In this document: positions 1 to 8,252 of the stretch, one piece after another
Position numbering within the stretch: position 1 is the first letter of the stretch
How the letters are laid out: each line of letters starts with the position of its first letter
Assembly: GCF_018221685.1 (NCBI RefSeq)
Contig: NZ_JAGJTM010000001.1
Coordinates: 1 to 64,000 of the forward strand
Reading direction: 5' to 3'
Length of the DNA: 64,000 nucleotides
Source: Bombella apis
Lineage (GTDB): Bacteria; Pseudomonadota; Alphaproteobacteria; Acetobacterales; Acetobacteraceae
The notes under the pieces: generated by a model
The model's input: only the letters and a program-made list of their open reading frames with translations
Databases searched by the model: none
What the model was told of the DNA's origin: nothing
Program-made: the position numbers and the translations under genes

Positions 1-173
1 GCTCAATTCAACGCATCAAACTTAAAGTCAGATACATCAGCTTCCGTCTTCCATCAGCCTTCGCCAACGAAAACGCCGCCAACATATCCCTTCCAGTCTC
101 TACTTTATAACCCATATTCTCTTGTCAATGACCACCCCAGCCGCCCCGAAACTTCCGCTCCAGCGCCGCCGGT
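1..173 (-). other. Probable transcribed leader of an rRNA operon (leftward; 16S gene outside the window)
   Basis: No protein gene is visible here. Read on the minus strand, the stretch follows a strong promoter (181-209) and contains the motif TTGACAAG (121-128) about 50 bases downstream of it. Alphaproteobacterial 16S leaders typically carry such a TTGACAAG block between promoter and 16S gene. The 16S gene itself would begin beyond base 1, so the assignment is inferred from the promoter, the motif and the lack of any ORF. It could instead be the leader of another stable RNA. Confidence 0.5.
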
Positions 174-209
174 GAATGGGCTTATACGCACCCACCCCCA
201 TACGGTCAA
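174..209 (-). promoter_or_regulatory. Strong sigma-70-type promoter, probable rRNA P1, leftward
   Basis: On the minus strand a TTGACC -35 (209-204) is followed after exactly 17 bases by a TATAAG -10 (186-181). The bases just after the -10 are C-rich (CCC), a discriminator type often seen at stringently controlled stable-RNA promoters. Transcription would start near 174 and run off the left edge. It lies downstream of the clpB terminator, so the leftward unit would be insulated from clpB read-through. Confidence 0.6.
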
Positions 210-331
210 CACGATTCCCGAAACTTTCTCAAAGTTTCTTCACATAAACCCCAAAAACCCCAGAAAACCGCCACCCAACCCCAAAAACACAACCCCCGGC
301 GAATCACCCCACCAAAAAGAATCGACAACAG

Positions 332-361
332 AAAAAAGACCGCCCCCTGCGGGGCGGCCTT
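332..361 (-). terminator. Intrinsic terminator of clpB
   Basis: On the minus strand a GC-rich stem (GCCGCCCC / GGGGGCGGT, bases about 340-358) is followed by a run of six T (336-331 region). It starts about 13 bases after the clpB stop codon, a textbook Rho-independent arrangement. Confidence 0.85.
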
Positions 362-373
362 CCATCACGCCAT

Positions 374-2974
374 TCAGCTCTGGGCTGCCGAATGTCCATT
401 TATGAGCAGTCCCTGATCATTGGCCGAGACGGTCACCTCATCTCCGTCATGGATGGTCCCTTCCAGCAGGAGACCGGCCAGAGGGTTCTGCAACTCACGC
501 TGGATCACCCTCTTCAGCGGACGGGCACCATAGACCGGATCATACCCAGCCTCGGCCATCCACTCCCGTGCCTTCTCATCCAGAGACAGGGTGATCTTGC
601 GATCAGCCAGAAGATGCCGCAGGCGGCCCAGCTGAATCTCCACGATCTGGCCCATGTCCGCCCGCTGGAGACGGGAGAAGAGAATGATCTCGTCCAGACG
701 GTTCAGGAATTCCGGCCGGAAATGCGCCCGGACAACCTCCATCACCTCATTCCGCACGGCCTCGGTTGAGTCGCCATCCTTCTGATGCGCCAGAACCTCG
801 GAACCGAGATTGCTGGTCAGTACAATGATCGTATTGCGGAAATCCACCACACGACCCTGCCCGTCCGTCAGGCGGCCATCATCCAGCACCTGAAGCAGGA
901 TGTTGAAGACATCCTCATGCGCCTTCTCCACCTCATCAAAGAGGATGACCTGATAGGGACGACGCCGAACGGCCTCGGTCAGCACGCCACCCTCATCGTA
1001 ACCGACATACCCCGGAGGGGCACCGATCAGACGGGAGACGGAGTGCTTCTCCATGAACTCGCTCATGTCGATCCGCAGCAGGGCACGTTCATCATCAAAG
1101 AGGAACTGCGCCAGCGTCTTGGCAAGCTCGGTCTTGCCCACACCGGTCGGACCAAGGAACAGGAAGGAACCGATCGGGCGGTTGGGATCCTGCAACCCGG
1201 CACGGGCACGGCGCACGGCATTGGACACGGCCACCAGAGCCGATTCCTGCCCCACGACACGCTCACGCAGCACGGACTCCATCCGCATGAGCTTGGAACG
1301 CTCACCTTCCAGCATCCGGTCCACCGGCACGCCGGTCCAGCGGGACACGACAGCGGCGATTCCCTGATCCGTCACGGTATCAGCGAACAGCGTATTGCCA
1401 TCAGACTGGGCTTCTGCCTGCTGGGCCTGTTCGATCTGACGTTCCAGCTCCGGAATACGGCTGTACATCAGCTCGGATGCCCGCTGGAGATTTCCCTGGC
1501 GCTGCGCCACCTCAACCTCGGACCGGGCGTGGTCAAGCTCTTCCTTGTATTTCTGCACGGCATTCATGCGGTCTTTCTCCGCATGCCAGGCCGCACTCAT
1601 CGCATCAGACTTCTCCTGAAGGTCAGCCAGTTCAGCTTCCAGAGCTTCCAGACGCTCACGGGAGGCCGTGTCATCCTCCTTGCGGATGGCCTCACGCTCG
1701 ATCTTCAGCTGGATGATGCGGCGGTCCAGCTCATCCAGAGCCTCAGGCTTGCTGTCGATCTGCATCCGCAGGCGGCTGGCGGCTTCGTCAATCAGATCGA
1801 TGGCCTTGTCCGGCAGGAAGCGGTCCGTGATATACCGGTTGGACAGGGTCGCTGCGGAAACCAGTGCATTGTCGGTGATCCGCACCCCATGATGCAGCTC
1901 GTACTTCTCCTTGATCCCACGCAGGATGGAGATCGTGTCCGCAACGGACGGCTCACCCACAAAGACCGGCTGGAAGCGGCGGGCCAGCGCAGCGTCCTTC
2001 TCGATATATTTGCGGTACTCATCCAGAGTCGTGGCGCCAAGGCAGTGCAGCACACCCCGGGCCAGTTCCGGCTTGATGAGATTGGACGCATCCATCGCCC
2101 CGCTGGAACGCCCTGCGCCAACGAGCGTATGCATCTCATCGATGAAGAGGATGATCTGCCCCTCGGCACTCTCAATCTCCTTGAGGACAGCCTTCAGGCG
2201 TTCCTCAAACTCACCCTGATATTTCGCACCGGCAATCAGTGCCCCCATGTCGAGAGAAAGCAGCTTCTTGTTGCGCAGAGCCTCCGGCACATCGCCATTG
2301 ACGATACGCAGGGCCAGCCCCTCCACGATGGCGGTCTTGCCAACACCGGGTTCACCAATCAGCACGGGATTGTTCTTGCTGCGGCGTGCCAGAACCTGAA
2401 TGGCCCGGCGGATTTCCTCGTCACGCCCGATGACCGGGTCCAGCTTGCCTTCCTGCGCCTGAGCCGTCACGTCACGGGCATATTTCTTCAGCGCATCAAA
2501 ATTGTTTTCTGCCGAGGCCGAATCCACGGTCCGCCCTTTGCGGACGGTCGCAATCGCCTTTTCCAGAGCCTGAGCAGACGCCCCGCCCTGCCGCAGGGCC
2601 TCACCGGCCGGTGTCCTGCTGGCCGCAATGCCTGCCAGCAGACGGTCCTGCGCCACGAAACTGTCACCAGCCGCCTTGGCAGCCGCCTCCGCACCATCCA
2701 GCACCCGCACGAAATCAGGCGTCGGCTGGGGCTGGGACGCTCCGCTGCCCTGCACAGCCGGCAGTTTGGCCAGGGCCGCATCATTGGCCTGCCGGACGAC
2801 CTTCGGGTCCCCGCCTGCGGCACGGATCAACCCTGTCGCCGCTCCCTGCTCGTCATCCAGCAGGGCCTTGAGCAGATGCTCCGGCGTCAGCTGCTGGTGA
2901 TAGTCTCGCAGGGCAATGGTCTGGGCAGCCTGAATGAACCCCTGGCTCCGCTCCGTAAATTTCTGAATATCCAT
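374..2974 (-). CDS. clpB: ATP-dependent disaggregase ClpB
   Basis: Hsp100 disaggregase that pulls proteins out of aggregates together with the DnaK system in the cytosol. The 866-residue product has the full ClpB plan: Clp N-domain (to about 145), AAA+ domain 1 with Walker A GEPGVGKT near residue 205, the coiled-coil middle domain (about 400-525) that separates ClpB from ClpA, and AAA+ domain 2 with GPTGVGKT near residue 607 and a GARPLKR sensor-2 motif. The start is the ATG at 2974 (MDIQKF), preceded by AAGGAGAGG; an in-frame ATG 27 bases upstream lacks a comparable site. A heat-shock promoter lies at 3058-3085 and a terminator at 332-361, so it is probably monocistronic. Confidence 0.97.
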   Translation of the reverse strand: MDIQKFTERSQGFIQAAQTIALRDYHQQLTPEHLLKALLDDEQGAATGLIRAAGGDPKVVRQANDAALAKLPAVQGSGASQPQPTPDFVRVLDGAEAAAKAAGDSFVAQDRLLAGIAASRTPAGEALRQGGASAQALEKAIATVRKGRTVDSASAENNFDALKKYARDVTAQAQEGKLDPVIGRDEEIRRAIQVLARRSKNNPVLIGEPGVGKTAIVEGLALRIVNGDVPEALRNKKLLSLDMGALIAGAKYQGEFEERLKAVLKEIESAEGQIILFIDEMHTLVGAGRSSGAMDASNLIKPELARGVLHCLGATTLDEYRKYIEKDAALARRFQPVFVGEPSVADTISILRGIKEKYELHHGVRITDNALVSAATLSNRYITDRFLPDKAIDLIDEAASRLRMQIDSKPEALDELDRRIIQLKIEREAIRKEDDTASRERLEALEAELADLQEKSDAMSAAWHAEKDRMNAVQKYKEELDHARSEVEVAQRQGNLQRASELMYSRIPELERQIEQAQQAEAQSDGNTLFADTVTDQGIAAVVSRWTGVPVDRMLEGERSKLMRMESVLRERVVGQESALVAVSNAVRRARAGLQDPNRPIGSFLFLGPTGVGKTELAKTLAQFLFDDERALLRIDMSEFMEKHSVSRLIGAPPGYVGYDEGGVLTEAVRRRPYQVILFDEVEKAHEDVFNILLQVLDDGRLTDGQGRVVDFRNTIIVLTSNLGSEVLAHQKDGDSTEAVRNEVMEVVRAHFRPEFLNRLDEIILFSRLQRADMGQIVEIQLGRLRHLLADRKITLSLDEKAREWMAEAGYDPVYGARPLKRVIQRELQNPLAGLLLEGTIHDGDEVTVSANDQGLLINGHSAAQS

Positions 2975-3048
2975 GATATTTGCCTCTCCTTCTCGCCCCA
3001 TCCTTGGCAGCGATGACTGTTCAGCCTGCCCCGATATGGCGACAGACC

Positions 3049-3067
3049 GTGCCTAAAATTTAGGCAC
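3049..3067. repeat. Perfect 19-bp palindrome over the clpB -10 element
   Basis: GTGCCTAAA-A-TTTAGGCAC is a perfect 9+1+9 inverted repeat covering the -10 region of the proposed heat-shock promoter. There is no T-tract to make it a terminator. It does not match the CIRCE element bound by HrcA. It could be an operator, or a hairpin near the 5' end of the clpB transcript. Confidence 0.5.
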
Positions 3068-3085
3068 GATCACATCGGTTTCAAG
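3058..3085 (-). promoter_or_regulatory. RpoH (sigma-32) type promoter of clpB
   Basis: On the minus strand CTTGAAA (3085-3079) is followed by CCTAAAT (3064-3058), with 17 bases between CTTG and CCTAAAT. The alphaproteobacterial RpoH consensus is roughly CTTG-N17-CYTATNT, so only one base of the -10 core differs. It lies about 85 bases before the clpB start, and clpB is a classical heat-shock gene. Start-site mapping is not available, so the call rests on motif and gene identity. Confidence 0.6.
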
Positions 3086-3208
3086 AGGGCGTTTCTGGAT
3101 TCACCCACAAAAACGCCTGTCTGCAAGGAGATTCCGGGACCTTTCAGACTGGTAAAGTCTGAGACCAAAACAGAAGGCAGGCAATAGAAAGGCAGCCCCG
3201 CAGAAACC

Positions 3209-3817
3209 TTATGCCTCCCCCACTGAAGCCGTAAGTGAGGACGGTTCCAGCCCTACACTCTCCAGCGCACGCTGCCATTTTGTGGAGGGATCCGCTCCAA
3301 AGACAATATCTTCATCAGCCGGAACAACATACCAGGCATTGCCATGGAGAATCTCTTCTTCAAGCTGCCCGGCGGCCCATGCGGTATGGCCAAGCAGCAG
3401 CATGGCCTGCCGTGGCCCCCGGCCTGCCGCCAGCTCCCGGATCATCTCGATGCTGGCACTGACTTCTGCCACGGACGGCTCATCCGGCAGGACGGTCATG
3501 CGGCTGCCTGTCCTGCCACGCCCAAGGCCTCCACCTTCCGGCGAATGGAGAACAAAACCCCGCCCCGGCTCCACCGGCCCGCCAACACCCACACCAAAAA
3601 GACGCTGCGGCGGGTTGGGCGATACATCCAGATGGCGCAGCAACGCACTGATGTCCGGGTGGGTCAGCCGACGATTGACAATCATCCCCATGGCTCCATC
3701 CTCGGCGGAATGGGCGCAGAGATAGATGACCGTCTGGGCAAATTCGGTCCCTGCCAGAACAGGGGTGGCAACCAGCAAACGGCCCGTCAATGTCTCGATC
3801 GGCTCAAGAATCGGCAT
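3209..3817 (-). CDS. YqgE/AlgH family protein (UPF0301)
   Basis: A 202-residue member of the YqgE/AlgH family, small cytosolic proteins whose biochemical role is unsettled; AlgH was named from alginate regulation in Pseudomonas. Family features are the N-terminal block GRLLVATP, the GMIVNR segment, the VGGPVEPGRGFVLH block, and near the C-terminus LLGHTAWAAGQLEEE. The ATG at 3817 has GAGGTG five bases upstream; a GTG two codons earlier is less likely. It lies between clpB and the divergently transcribed ydfG-like gene. Confidence 0.9.
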   Translation of the reverse strand: MPILEPIETLTGRLLVATPVLAGTEFAQTVIYLCAHSAEDGAMGMIVNRRLTHPDISALLRHLDVSPNPPQRLFGVGVGGPVEPGRGFVLHSPEGGGLGRGRTGSRMTVLPDEPSVAEVSASIEMIRELAAGRGPRQAMLLLGHTAWAAGQLEEEILHGNAWYVVPADEDIVFGADPSTKWQRALESVGLEPSSLTASVGEA

Positions 3818-3900
3818 GAACACCTCTTACAAACAGGGGATGCGTCCAGCATAACAGAAGATAGTTCTGTTTTTCATTCTTCATACACGGAGTTCCCACA

Positions 3901-4662
3901 ATGACCCAGCCACAGACCATCCTCGTGACGGGCGCCACATCCGGGTTCGGCAGAAGCATCGCCACACGGCTGGTCCGGGAGGGGCACCGTGTCATCGCCA
4001 CGGGGCGCCGGAGTGAACGGCTGAGCAACCTGCATGAGACACTCGGCACCAGCCTCCTCCCCCTCACACTGGACATGAGCGACCGGGACGCCCTGCGCGC
4101 CCTGCCCGAAACCCTGCCAGAGGGCTGGCGCCATGTGGATGTTCTCATCAACAATGCCGGGCTGGCACTGGGCGTCACACCCGCACAGGACTCCAGCGTG
4201 GATGACTGGGAAACCATGATCGACACAAACATCTCCGGCCTCGTGGAGATCACCCACGCCCTGCTCCCCGGCATGATAGAACGGGAGCGCGGTTACATCC
4301 TCTCCATCGGCAGTACGGCGGGTCATTACGCCTATCGGGGCGGGAATGTCTATGGGGCGACGAAAGCCTTCGTCTCCCAGTTCATGAAGAATCTGCGGAC
4401 CGACCTGCTGGGCACGCCACTGCGTGTCACGACCATCGAACCCGGCCTTGTGGGTGGCAGTGAGTTCAGCAACGTACGGCTGCGTGATGATGCAAAGGCA
4501 CGGGCCGTCTATGAAAACACCACACCACTGATGCCTGCCGATATTGCAGAAACCGTCTCATGGCTGATTGGCCTACCGACCCACATGAACGTGAACCATC
4601 TGGAGATCATGCCTGTCTGTCAGGCATCTGGCGGGCTGGCCGTCATGAAAAAGGAGGGGTAA
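3901..4662 (+). CDS. ydfG: NADP-dependent short-chain dehydrogenase, YdfG-like (3-hydroxy acid / L-allo-threonine dehydrogenase)
   Basis: A 253-residue classical SDR. Visible are the glycine-rich cofactor motif TGATSGFG (10-17), an arginine pair after beta-2 (TGRR, 35-38) that favours NADP, NNAG (84-87), and the catalytic triad Ser138, Tyr151, Lys155. Close resemblance to E. coli YdfG in EPGLVGGSEFS and in the C-terminal NHLEIMPV suggests oxidation of L-allo-threonine, serine or 3-hydroxy acids, with malonic semialdehyde reduction also possible. Exact substrate is inferred. A CGGAG site precedes the ATG. The last codons overlap the terminator of the convergent helicase gene. Confidence 0.88.
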   Translation: MTQPQTILVTGATSGFGRSIATRLVREGHRVIATGRRSERLSNLHETLGTSLLPLTLDMSDRDALRALPETLPEGWRHVDVLINNAGLALGVTPAQDSSVDDWETMIDTNISGLVEITHALLPGMIERERGYILSIGSTAGHYAYRGGNVYGATKAFVSQFMKNLRTDLLGTPLRVTTIEPGLVGGSEFSNVRLRDDAKARAVYENTTPLMPADIAETVSWLIGLPTHMNVNHLEIMPVCQASGGLAVMKKEG

Positions 4663-4670
4663 CCCCCTCC
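4647..4670 (-). terminator. Intrinsic terminator of the DEAD-box helicase, overlapping the 3' end of ydfG
   Basis: GGAGGGGTAACCCCCTCC (4653-4670) is a near-perfect inverted repeat. On the minus strand it is followed by five T (4652-4648), so it can end transcription of the leftward helicase gene. The stem includes the last sense codons and the TAA of ydfG, so one sequence serves both genes. Confidence 0.75.
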
Positions 4671-4694
4671 CTCTCCACTTCAACGGCGATGGAA

Positions 4695-6521
4695 TCAGCT
4701 CCGGCGGCGGGTGGATTTCTCGCCGCTGCGGGCCGGGCCGGAACGACGTTTGAAGGATGACGGGCCACGGCCCCCTTCCCGACCTTCACGCCCCTCACGA
4801 CGTCCCCCGCCACCGGGGCCACCAAAACGCCCTTTCGGTGCACCAAAGCGACGCCCACCCGGCGGGCCACCACGACCCCGGCGGGGACCGGCCCCACCGG
4901 CAGGAGCCTCGGCTGGCTCAATGGTCACCTCGTCCTGCTCTGCTCCTGCCCGACAGGCATTGAAGCGGGCCAGCTTTTCATCAGAAATCTGGAAGAGCGT
5001 GTCATCCTGCTGGATGCAGATATTGCCAATATCCCGCTTCTGCACGCCACCAAGACGGCAGATGAGCGGAATCAGCCACTTTGGATCGGCCTTTTCACTA
5101 CGCCCTACGCCAAGGCGGAACCACGAACCAGCCATCTCATACCCACGTCCCCCTTCACGGGCAGCACCACGGGCTGGTGGCTCGACAGACACAGGACGGA
5201 TATCTTCCACACGGGGCAGATGCGCCTTGTGGAACCCTACCAGAGCCCGGGCCAGCTGCGTGGCATCGAAACGTTCTGTCAGCTTGGCCACGATCTCTTC
5301 CGGCACGGCAACGGAGGCTTCCCCGGTCAGGATCGGATCTTCCAGCAGACGCTGTGCATCCTGCTCGGCAATGGCCTCTGCCGTTGGTACCGGCTCCCAC
5401 TCAGCCTTCACACGGGCCTGCGCCAGAACACGCTCCGCCTTGCGCCGCTGGTTGAATGGTACCATCAGCACGCTCACGCCCTTGCGCCCTGCACGACCTG
5501 TCCGGCCGGAACGATGCAGGAACGTGTCGGAAGAAGACGGCACACTGGCATGGACAACCAGGCCGAGGGCCGGGACATCAATGCCACGGGCCGCCACATC
5601 GGTGGCCACGCAGACACGGGCCGCACCGGAGCGCAGGCTCTCGATGGCACGAGACCGCTCATTCTGCCCCATCTCACCGGAAATGGCGACGGAGGCAAAG
5701 CCCCGCTCCAGCAGGGCTGCCTGAACCTGATTCACCAGCAGGCGGGTGTTGCAGAACACCATGGCTGTCTGGCTTTCATAATACCGCAGCACGTTGACAA
5801 GCGACCGCTCCACTTCCTGCGGGGCCGTCACCACGCAGCGATGGGTGATGTCGGCATGCTGCTTCTGGCCGGAGACCGTATCAATCCGCTTGGCGTCCTG
5901 CTGATAGCGCCGTGCCAGAGAGGCGATTTCCCGAGCGATGGTAGCGGAAAACAGCAGGGTGCGGCGTTCCTTCGGGGATGCATCCAGCAGCTGTTCCAGC
6001 TCCTCACGGAAGCCCATGTCCAGCATCTCGTCAGCTTCATCCAGCACAACGGCACGCAGGCCCGTCAGGTCCAGCTTGCCACGGGAGAGATGGTCACACA
6101 GACGGCCCGGCGTACCAACCACGATATGAGCACCACGCTCCAGAGAGCGGGCCTCACGGCGGGCATCGGTCCCACCGATGCAGCTGGCGATACGGGCCCC
6201 GGTCTCGGCATAAAGCCATGAAAGTTCTGTCTGAACCTGCATGGCAAGCTCACGGGTCGGGGCAATCACCAGCGCCAGCGGGGAGCGGGTCGGGGCCATC
6301 CTGTCCCCTTCCGTCAGCAGATCGGTCGCAAAGGCGAGACCAAAGGCCACTGTCTTGCCAGAGCCCGTCTGCGCAGAGACGAGCAGATCACGCCCTTCCA
6401 GCCCCGGCTCCAGCACGGCCTCCTGTACAGGCGTTGGCTGTTCATAGCCACGTGCAGCCAAAGCACGGGTCAGGGCGGGATGGGTATCGGGAAAAGGCAT
6501 CGTCAACGAACACTCGGTCAT
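4695..6521 (-). CDS. deaD: DEAD-box ATP-dependent RNA helicase (DeaD/CsdA type)
   Basis: RNA helicase probably acting in ribosome assembly and RNA unwinding, especially in the cold. Visible motifs are a Q-motif region (GYEQPTPVQ), Walker A QTGSGKT, DEADE, SAT, and the C-terminal helicase block HRSGRTGRAGRKG. After the core comes a DbpA/CsdA RNA-binding domain (FRLGVGRSEKADPKWLIPLI) and then a Gly/Arg/Pro-rich basic tail of about 60 residues, likely disordered and RNA-binding. The start is uncertain: ATG 6521 (MTECSL) and ATG 6500 (MPFPDTH) are both possible and neither has a strong ribosome binding site. Terminator at 4647-4670. Confidence 0.93.
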   Translation of the reverse strand: MTECSLTMPFPDTHPALTRALAARGYEQPTPVQEAVLEPGLEGRDLLVSAQTGSGKTVAFGLAFATDLLTEGDRMAPTRSPLALVIAPTRELAMQVQTELSWLYAETGARIASCIGGTDARREARSLERGAHIVVGTPGRLCDHLSRGKLDLTGLRAVVLDEADEMLDMGFREELEQLLDASPKERRTLLFSATIAREIASLARRYQQDAKRIDTVSGQKQHADITHRCVVTAPQEVERSLVNVLRYYESQTAMVFCNTRLLVNQVQAALLERGFASVAISGEMGQNERSRAIESLRSGAARVCVATDVAARGIDVPALGLVVHASVPSSSDTFLHRSGRTGRAGRKGVSVLMVPFNQRRKAERVLAQARVKAEWEPVPTAEAIAEQDAQRLLEDPILTGEASVAVPEEIVAKLTERFDATQLARALVGFHKAHLPRVEDIRPVSVEPPARGAAREGGRGYEMAGSWFRLGVGRSEKADPKWLIPLICRLGGVQKRDIGNICIQQDDTLFQISDEKLARFNACRAGAEQDEVTIEPAEAPAGGAGPRRGRGGPPGGRRFGAPKGRFGGPGGGGRREGREGREGGRGPSSFKRRSGPARSGEKSTRRRS

Positions 6522-6632
6522 ACACATGCTGCCACGAACCAGTTTGTGGCAGCCAGAAAAACGGTGAATACCCCTTTCTGCCCTGCAAGGCCAGAGACGA
6601 TCCACCACCATATTGAAAAGCTGGATTACAGC

Positions 6633-7268
6633 TCAACCTGCCACAGGACGGCGGCCAATGACAGCCCGAACCGTATCCTGCCATGCTGTAAGGTCTTCCG
6701 GCGGGACAACCTCACCGGTATCCAGCTCCGCAAAACCGGCCCGCTGCATGAGGGCACTGGTGAAACGGACCCGGTCTTCCGGCTCCAGCGCCTGCCAGAT
6801 GGCCACGGCCTTGGCCGGTACGAATCTGTCGGAAAAACTGATGATCAGCGGCGCACCGGGCCGCAGAACACGGAACAGCTCTTCGATGACCTGCTGCGGC
6901 TTTGTCAGATAGGCCAGCCCATCACAAAGGAGAGCTCCATCAAAACTCGCCTCATCAAACGGCAGGACAGGCGTGCTGTTGAGGTCCTGTTCCACAGCGC
7001 TGCTCAGGGCCTGATTGGCCTTGAGAGCCGCCTTGCTGACATCCAGCCCGATGAATTCCTGAAAGGTGGCATCCTCCGGCAGATGGCTCATGGCCCCGCA
7101 CATCAGGTCCAGCGTCCGCCCCCCCACGGGCAGGGCGGTACGGTAAAGGGCAGTAATGGCCGTGCGAGCTCCCATATCCATCAGGGAATCCAGCTCCTGC
7201 CGGGCCCAGAAAGCCTCATCCGGCTCTGAAGATGCCTGTGTGAATGCTTTTTCGTGTAGGCCCTGCAC
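6633..7268 (-). CDS. SAM-dependent methyltransferase, type 11 family
   Basis: A 211-residue class I methyltransferase. Motif I reads LDLMCGAMSHLP in place of the usual D-x-G-x-G, followed by an acidic end of beta-2 (GLDVSKAALKANQ), motif IV DLNSTPVLPFDEASFDG and the block RVLRPGAPLIISFSDRFVPAKAVAIW. This variant (DLM-x3-SHLP with SFS-R-x2-P-KAVAIW) is shared by a methyltransferase group found in bacteria and plastids whose substrate I do not know. It stands alone, 110 bases from the helicase gene and divergent from dapF. No substrate call is made. Confidence 0.85.
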   Translation of the reverse strand: MQGLHEKAFTQASSEPDEAFWARQELDSLMDMGARTAITALYRTALPVGGRTLDLMCGAMSHLPEDATFQEFIGLDVSKAALKANQALSSAVEQDLNSTPVLPFDEASFDGALLCDGLAYLTKPQQVIEELFRVLRPGAPLIISFSDRFVPAKAVAIWQALEPEDRVRFTSALMQRAGFAELDTGEVVPPEDLTAWQDTVRAVIGRRPVAG

Positions 7269-7442
7269 GCCTTCCCCTTTTCGGCTTGTTCCTTGCTGTC
7301 GTCTCTTAATATAGGGCAGCTGGATTCCTGAACAATGCCTGCCCCGGCAGGAAAAACAGACCGGCAGCAGGAAGGCTTCATTTTACCCCGGCCGTGCAAC
7401 ATTATAGAAAGAGGCGGTTTCATCACGTCTCAGAGGGGCATC

Positions 7443-8252
7443 ATGGGCGTTTCCTTCACGAAAATGCATGGGTTGGGGAATGATTTTGTCATTCTGGATG
7501 GCAGAACGACACCACTATCCCCCTCCACCACACTCATCAGCCGCCTCTGCGACCGCCGCACGGGCATCGGCTGCGACCAGCTTGTGACACTTTCCGCCCC
7601 AACACGGGATGGTGCGGACGTGCGGGTCCGCTTCTTCAACCCGGACGGCTCAGAGGCCGGCGCCTGCGGCAATGCCTCCCGCTGCGTTGCGGCCCTGCTG
7701 GGCGGCAGCCCAACCCTTCAGACACAGAATGGCCTGCTCCCCACATCGCAGAAAAACGGGCTGATTTCCGTCCTCATGGGCACGCCCCACCTGGACTGGC
7801 AGACCATCCCTCTCGCCCGGGAATGCGACACGGCCCGTCTCCCCCTTCACGACGGAGCAGCCTGCTCCATGGGCAATCCCCATCTCACACTGTTCCGCTC
7901 CATTGAGGATGCCGCCGCTCTGGGACCAGTTCTGGAAACCGATCCCCTCTTCCCGGAACGGGCCAATATCGGCTTTGCGGAAATTCTCTCCCCCACCCAC
8001 ATCCGCCTGCGGGTCTGGGAGCGGGGTGCCGGGCTGACCCTTGCCTGCGGATCAGGCGCCTGCGCAGCGGTCGTCAATGCAGCACGGCGTGGCCTTGTGG
8101 AACGGACATGCCGTGTCACCATGGAATGTGGCTCCCTGACCATCACATGGCAGGATGATGGCTCCGTCCTGATGACCGGCCCGGCCCAGACCGTTTTCAC
8201 CGGCACGCTGGATGAGAGCTGGCTGGAAAAAGGACAGACCACCACACCATGA
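7443..8252 (+). CDS. dapF: Diaminopimelate epimerase DapF
   Basis: Converts LL- to meso-diaminopimelate for lysine and peptidoglycan synthesis in the cytosol. The 269-residue product carries the N-terminal signature KMHGLGNDFVILD and both catalytic cysteines: one in ACGNASRC (about residue 73), one in LACGSGACA (about 202). The start is ATG 7443 with GAGGGG eight bases upstream; an open upstream extension lacks family similarity. The stop overlaps the ATG of mtaB (ATGA), so the two are translationally coupled, as in other Alphaproteobacteria. Confidence 0.97.
   Translation: MGVSFTKMHGLGNDFVILDGRTTPLSPSTTLISRLCDRRTGIGCDQLVTLSAPTRDGADVRVRFFNPDGSEAGACGNASRCVAALLGGSPTLQTQNGLLPTSQKNGLISVLMGTPHLDWQTIPLARECDTARLPLHDGAACSMGNPHLTLFRSIEDAAALGPVLETDPLFPERANIGFAEILSPTHIRLRVWERGAGLTLACGSGACAAVVNAARRGLVERTCRVTMECGSLTITWQDDGSVLMTGPAQTVFTGTLDESWLEKGQTTTP

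Noticed and set aside
785..3016. Long open frame of about 740 codons opposite clpB
   Set aside because: It lies wholly antisense to a well-conserved gene, has no domain similarity and reads as His/Gln/Arg-rich shadow sequence typical of GC-rich DNA.
3049..3067. CIRCE (HrcA) operator upstream of clpB
   Set aside because: The arms GTGCCTAAA and TTTAGGCAC and the 1-base spacer do not match the CIRCE pattern TTAGCACTC-N9-GAGTGCTAA.
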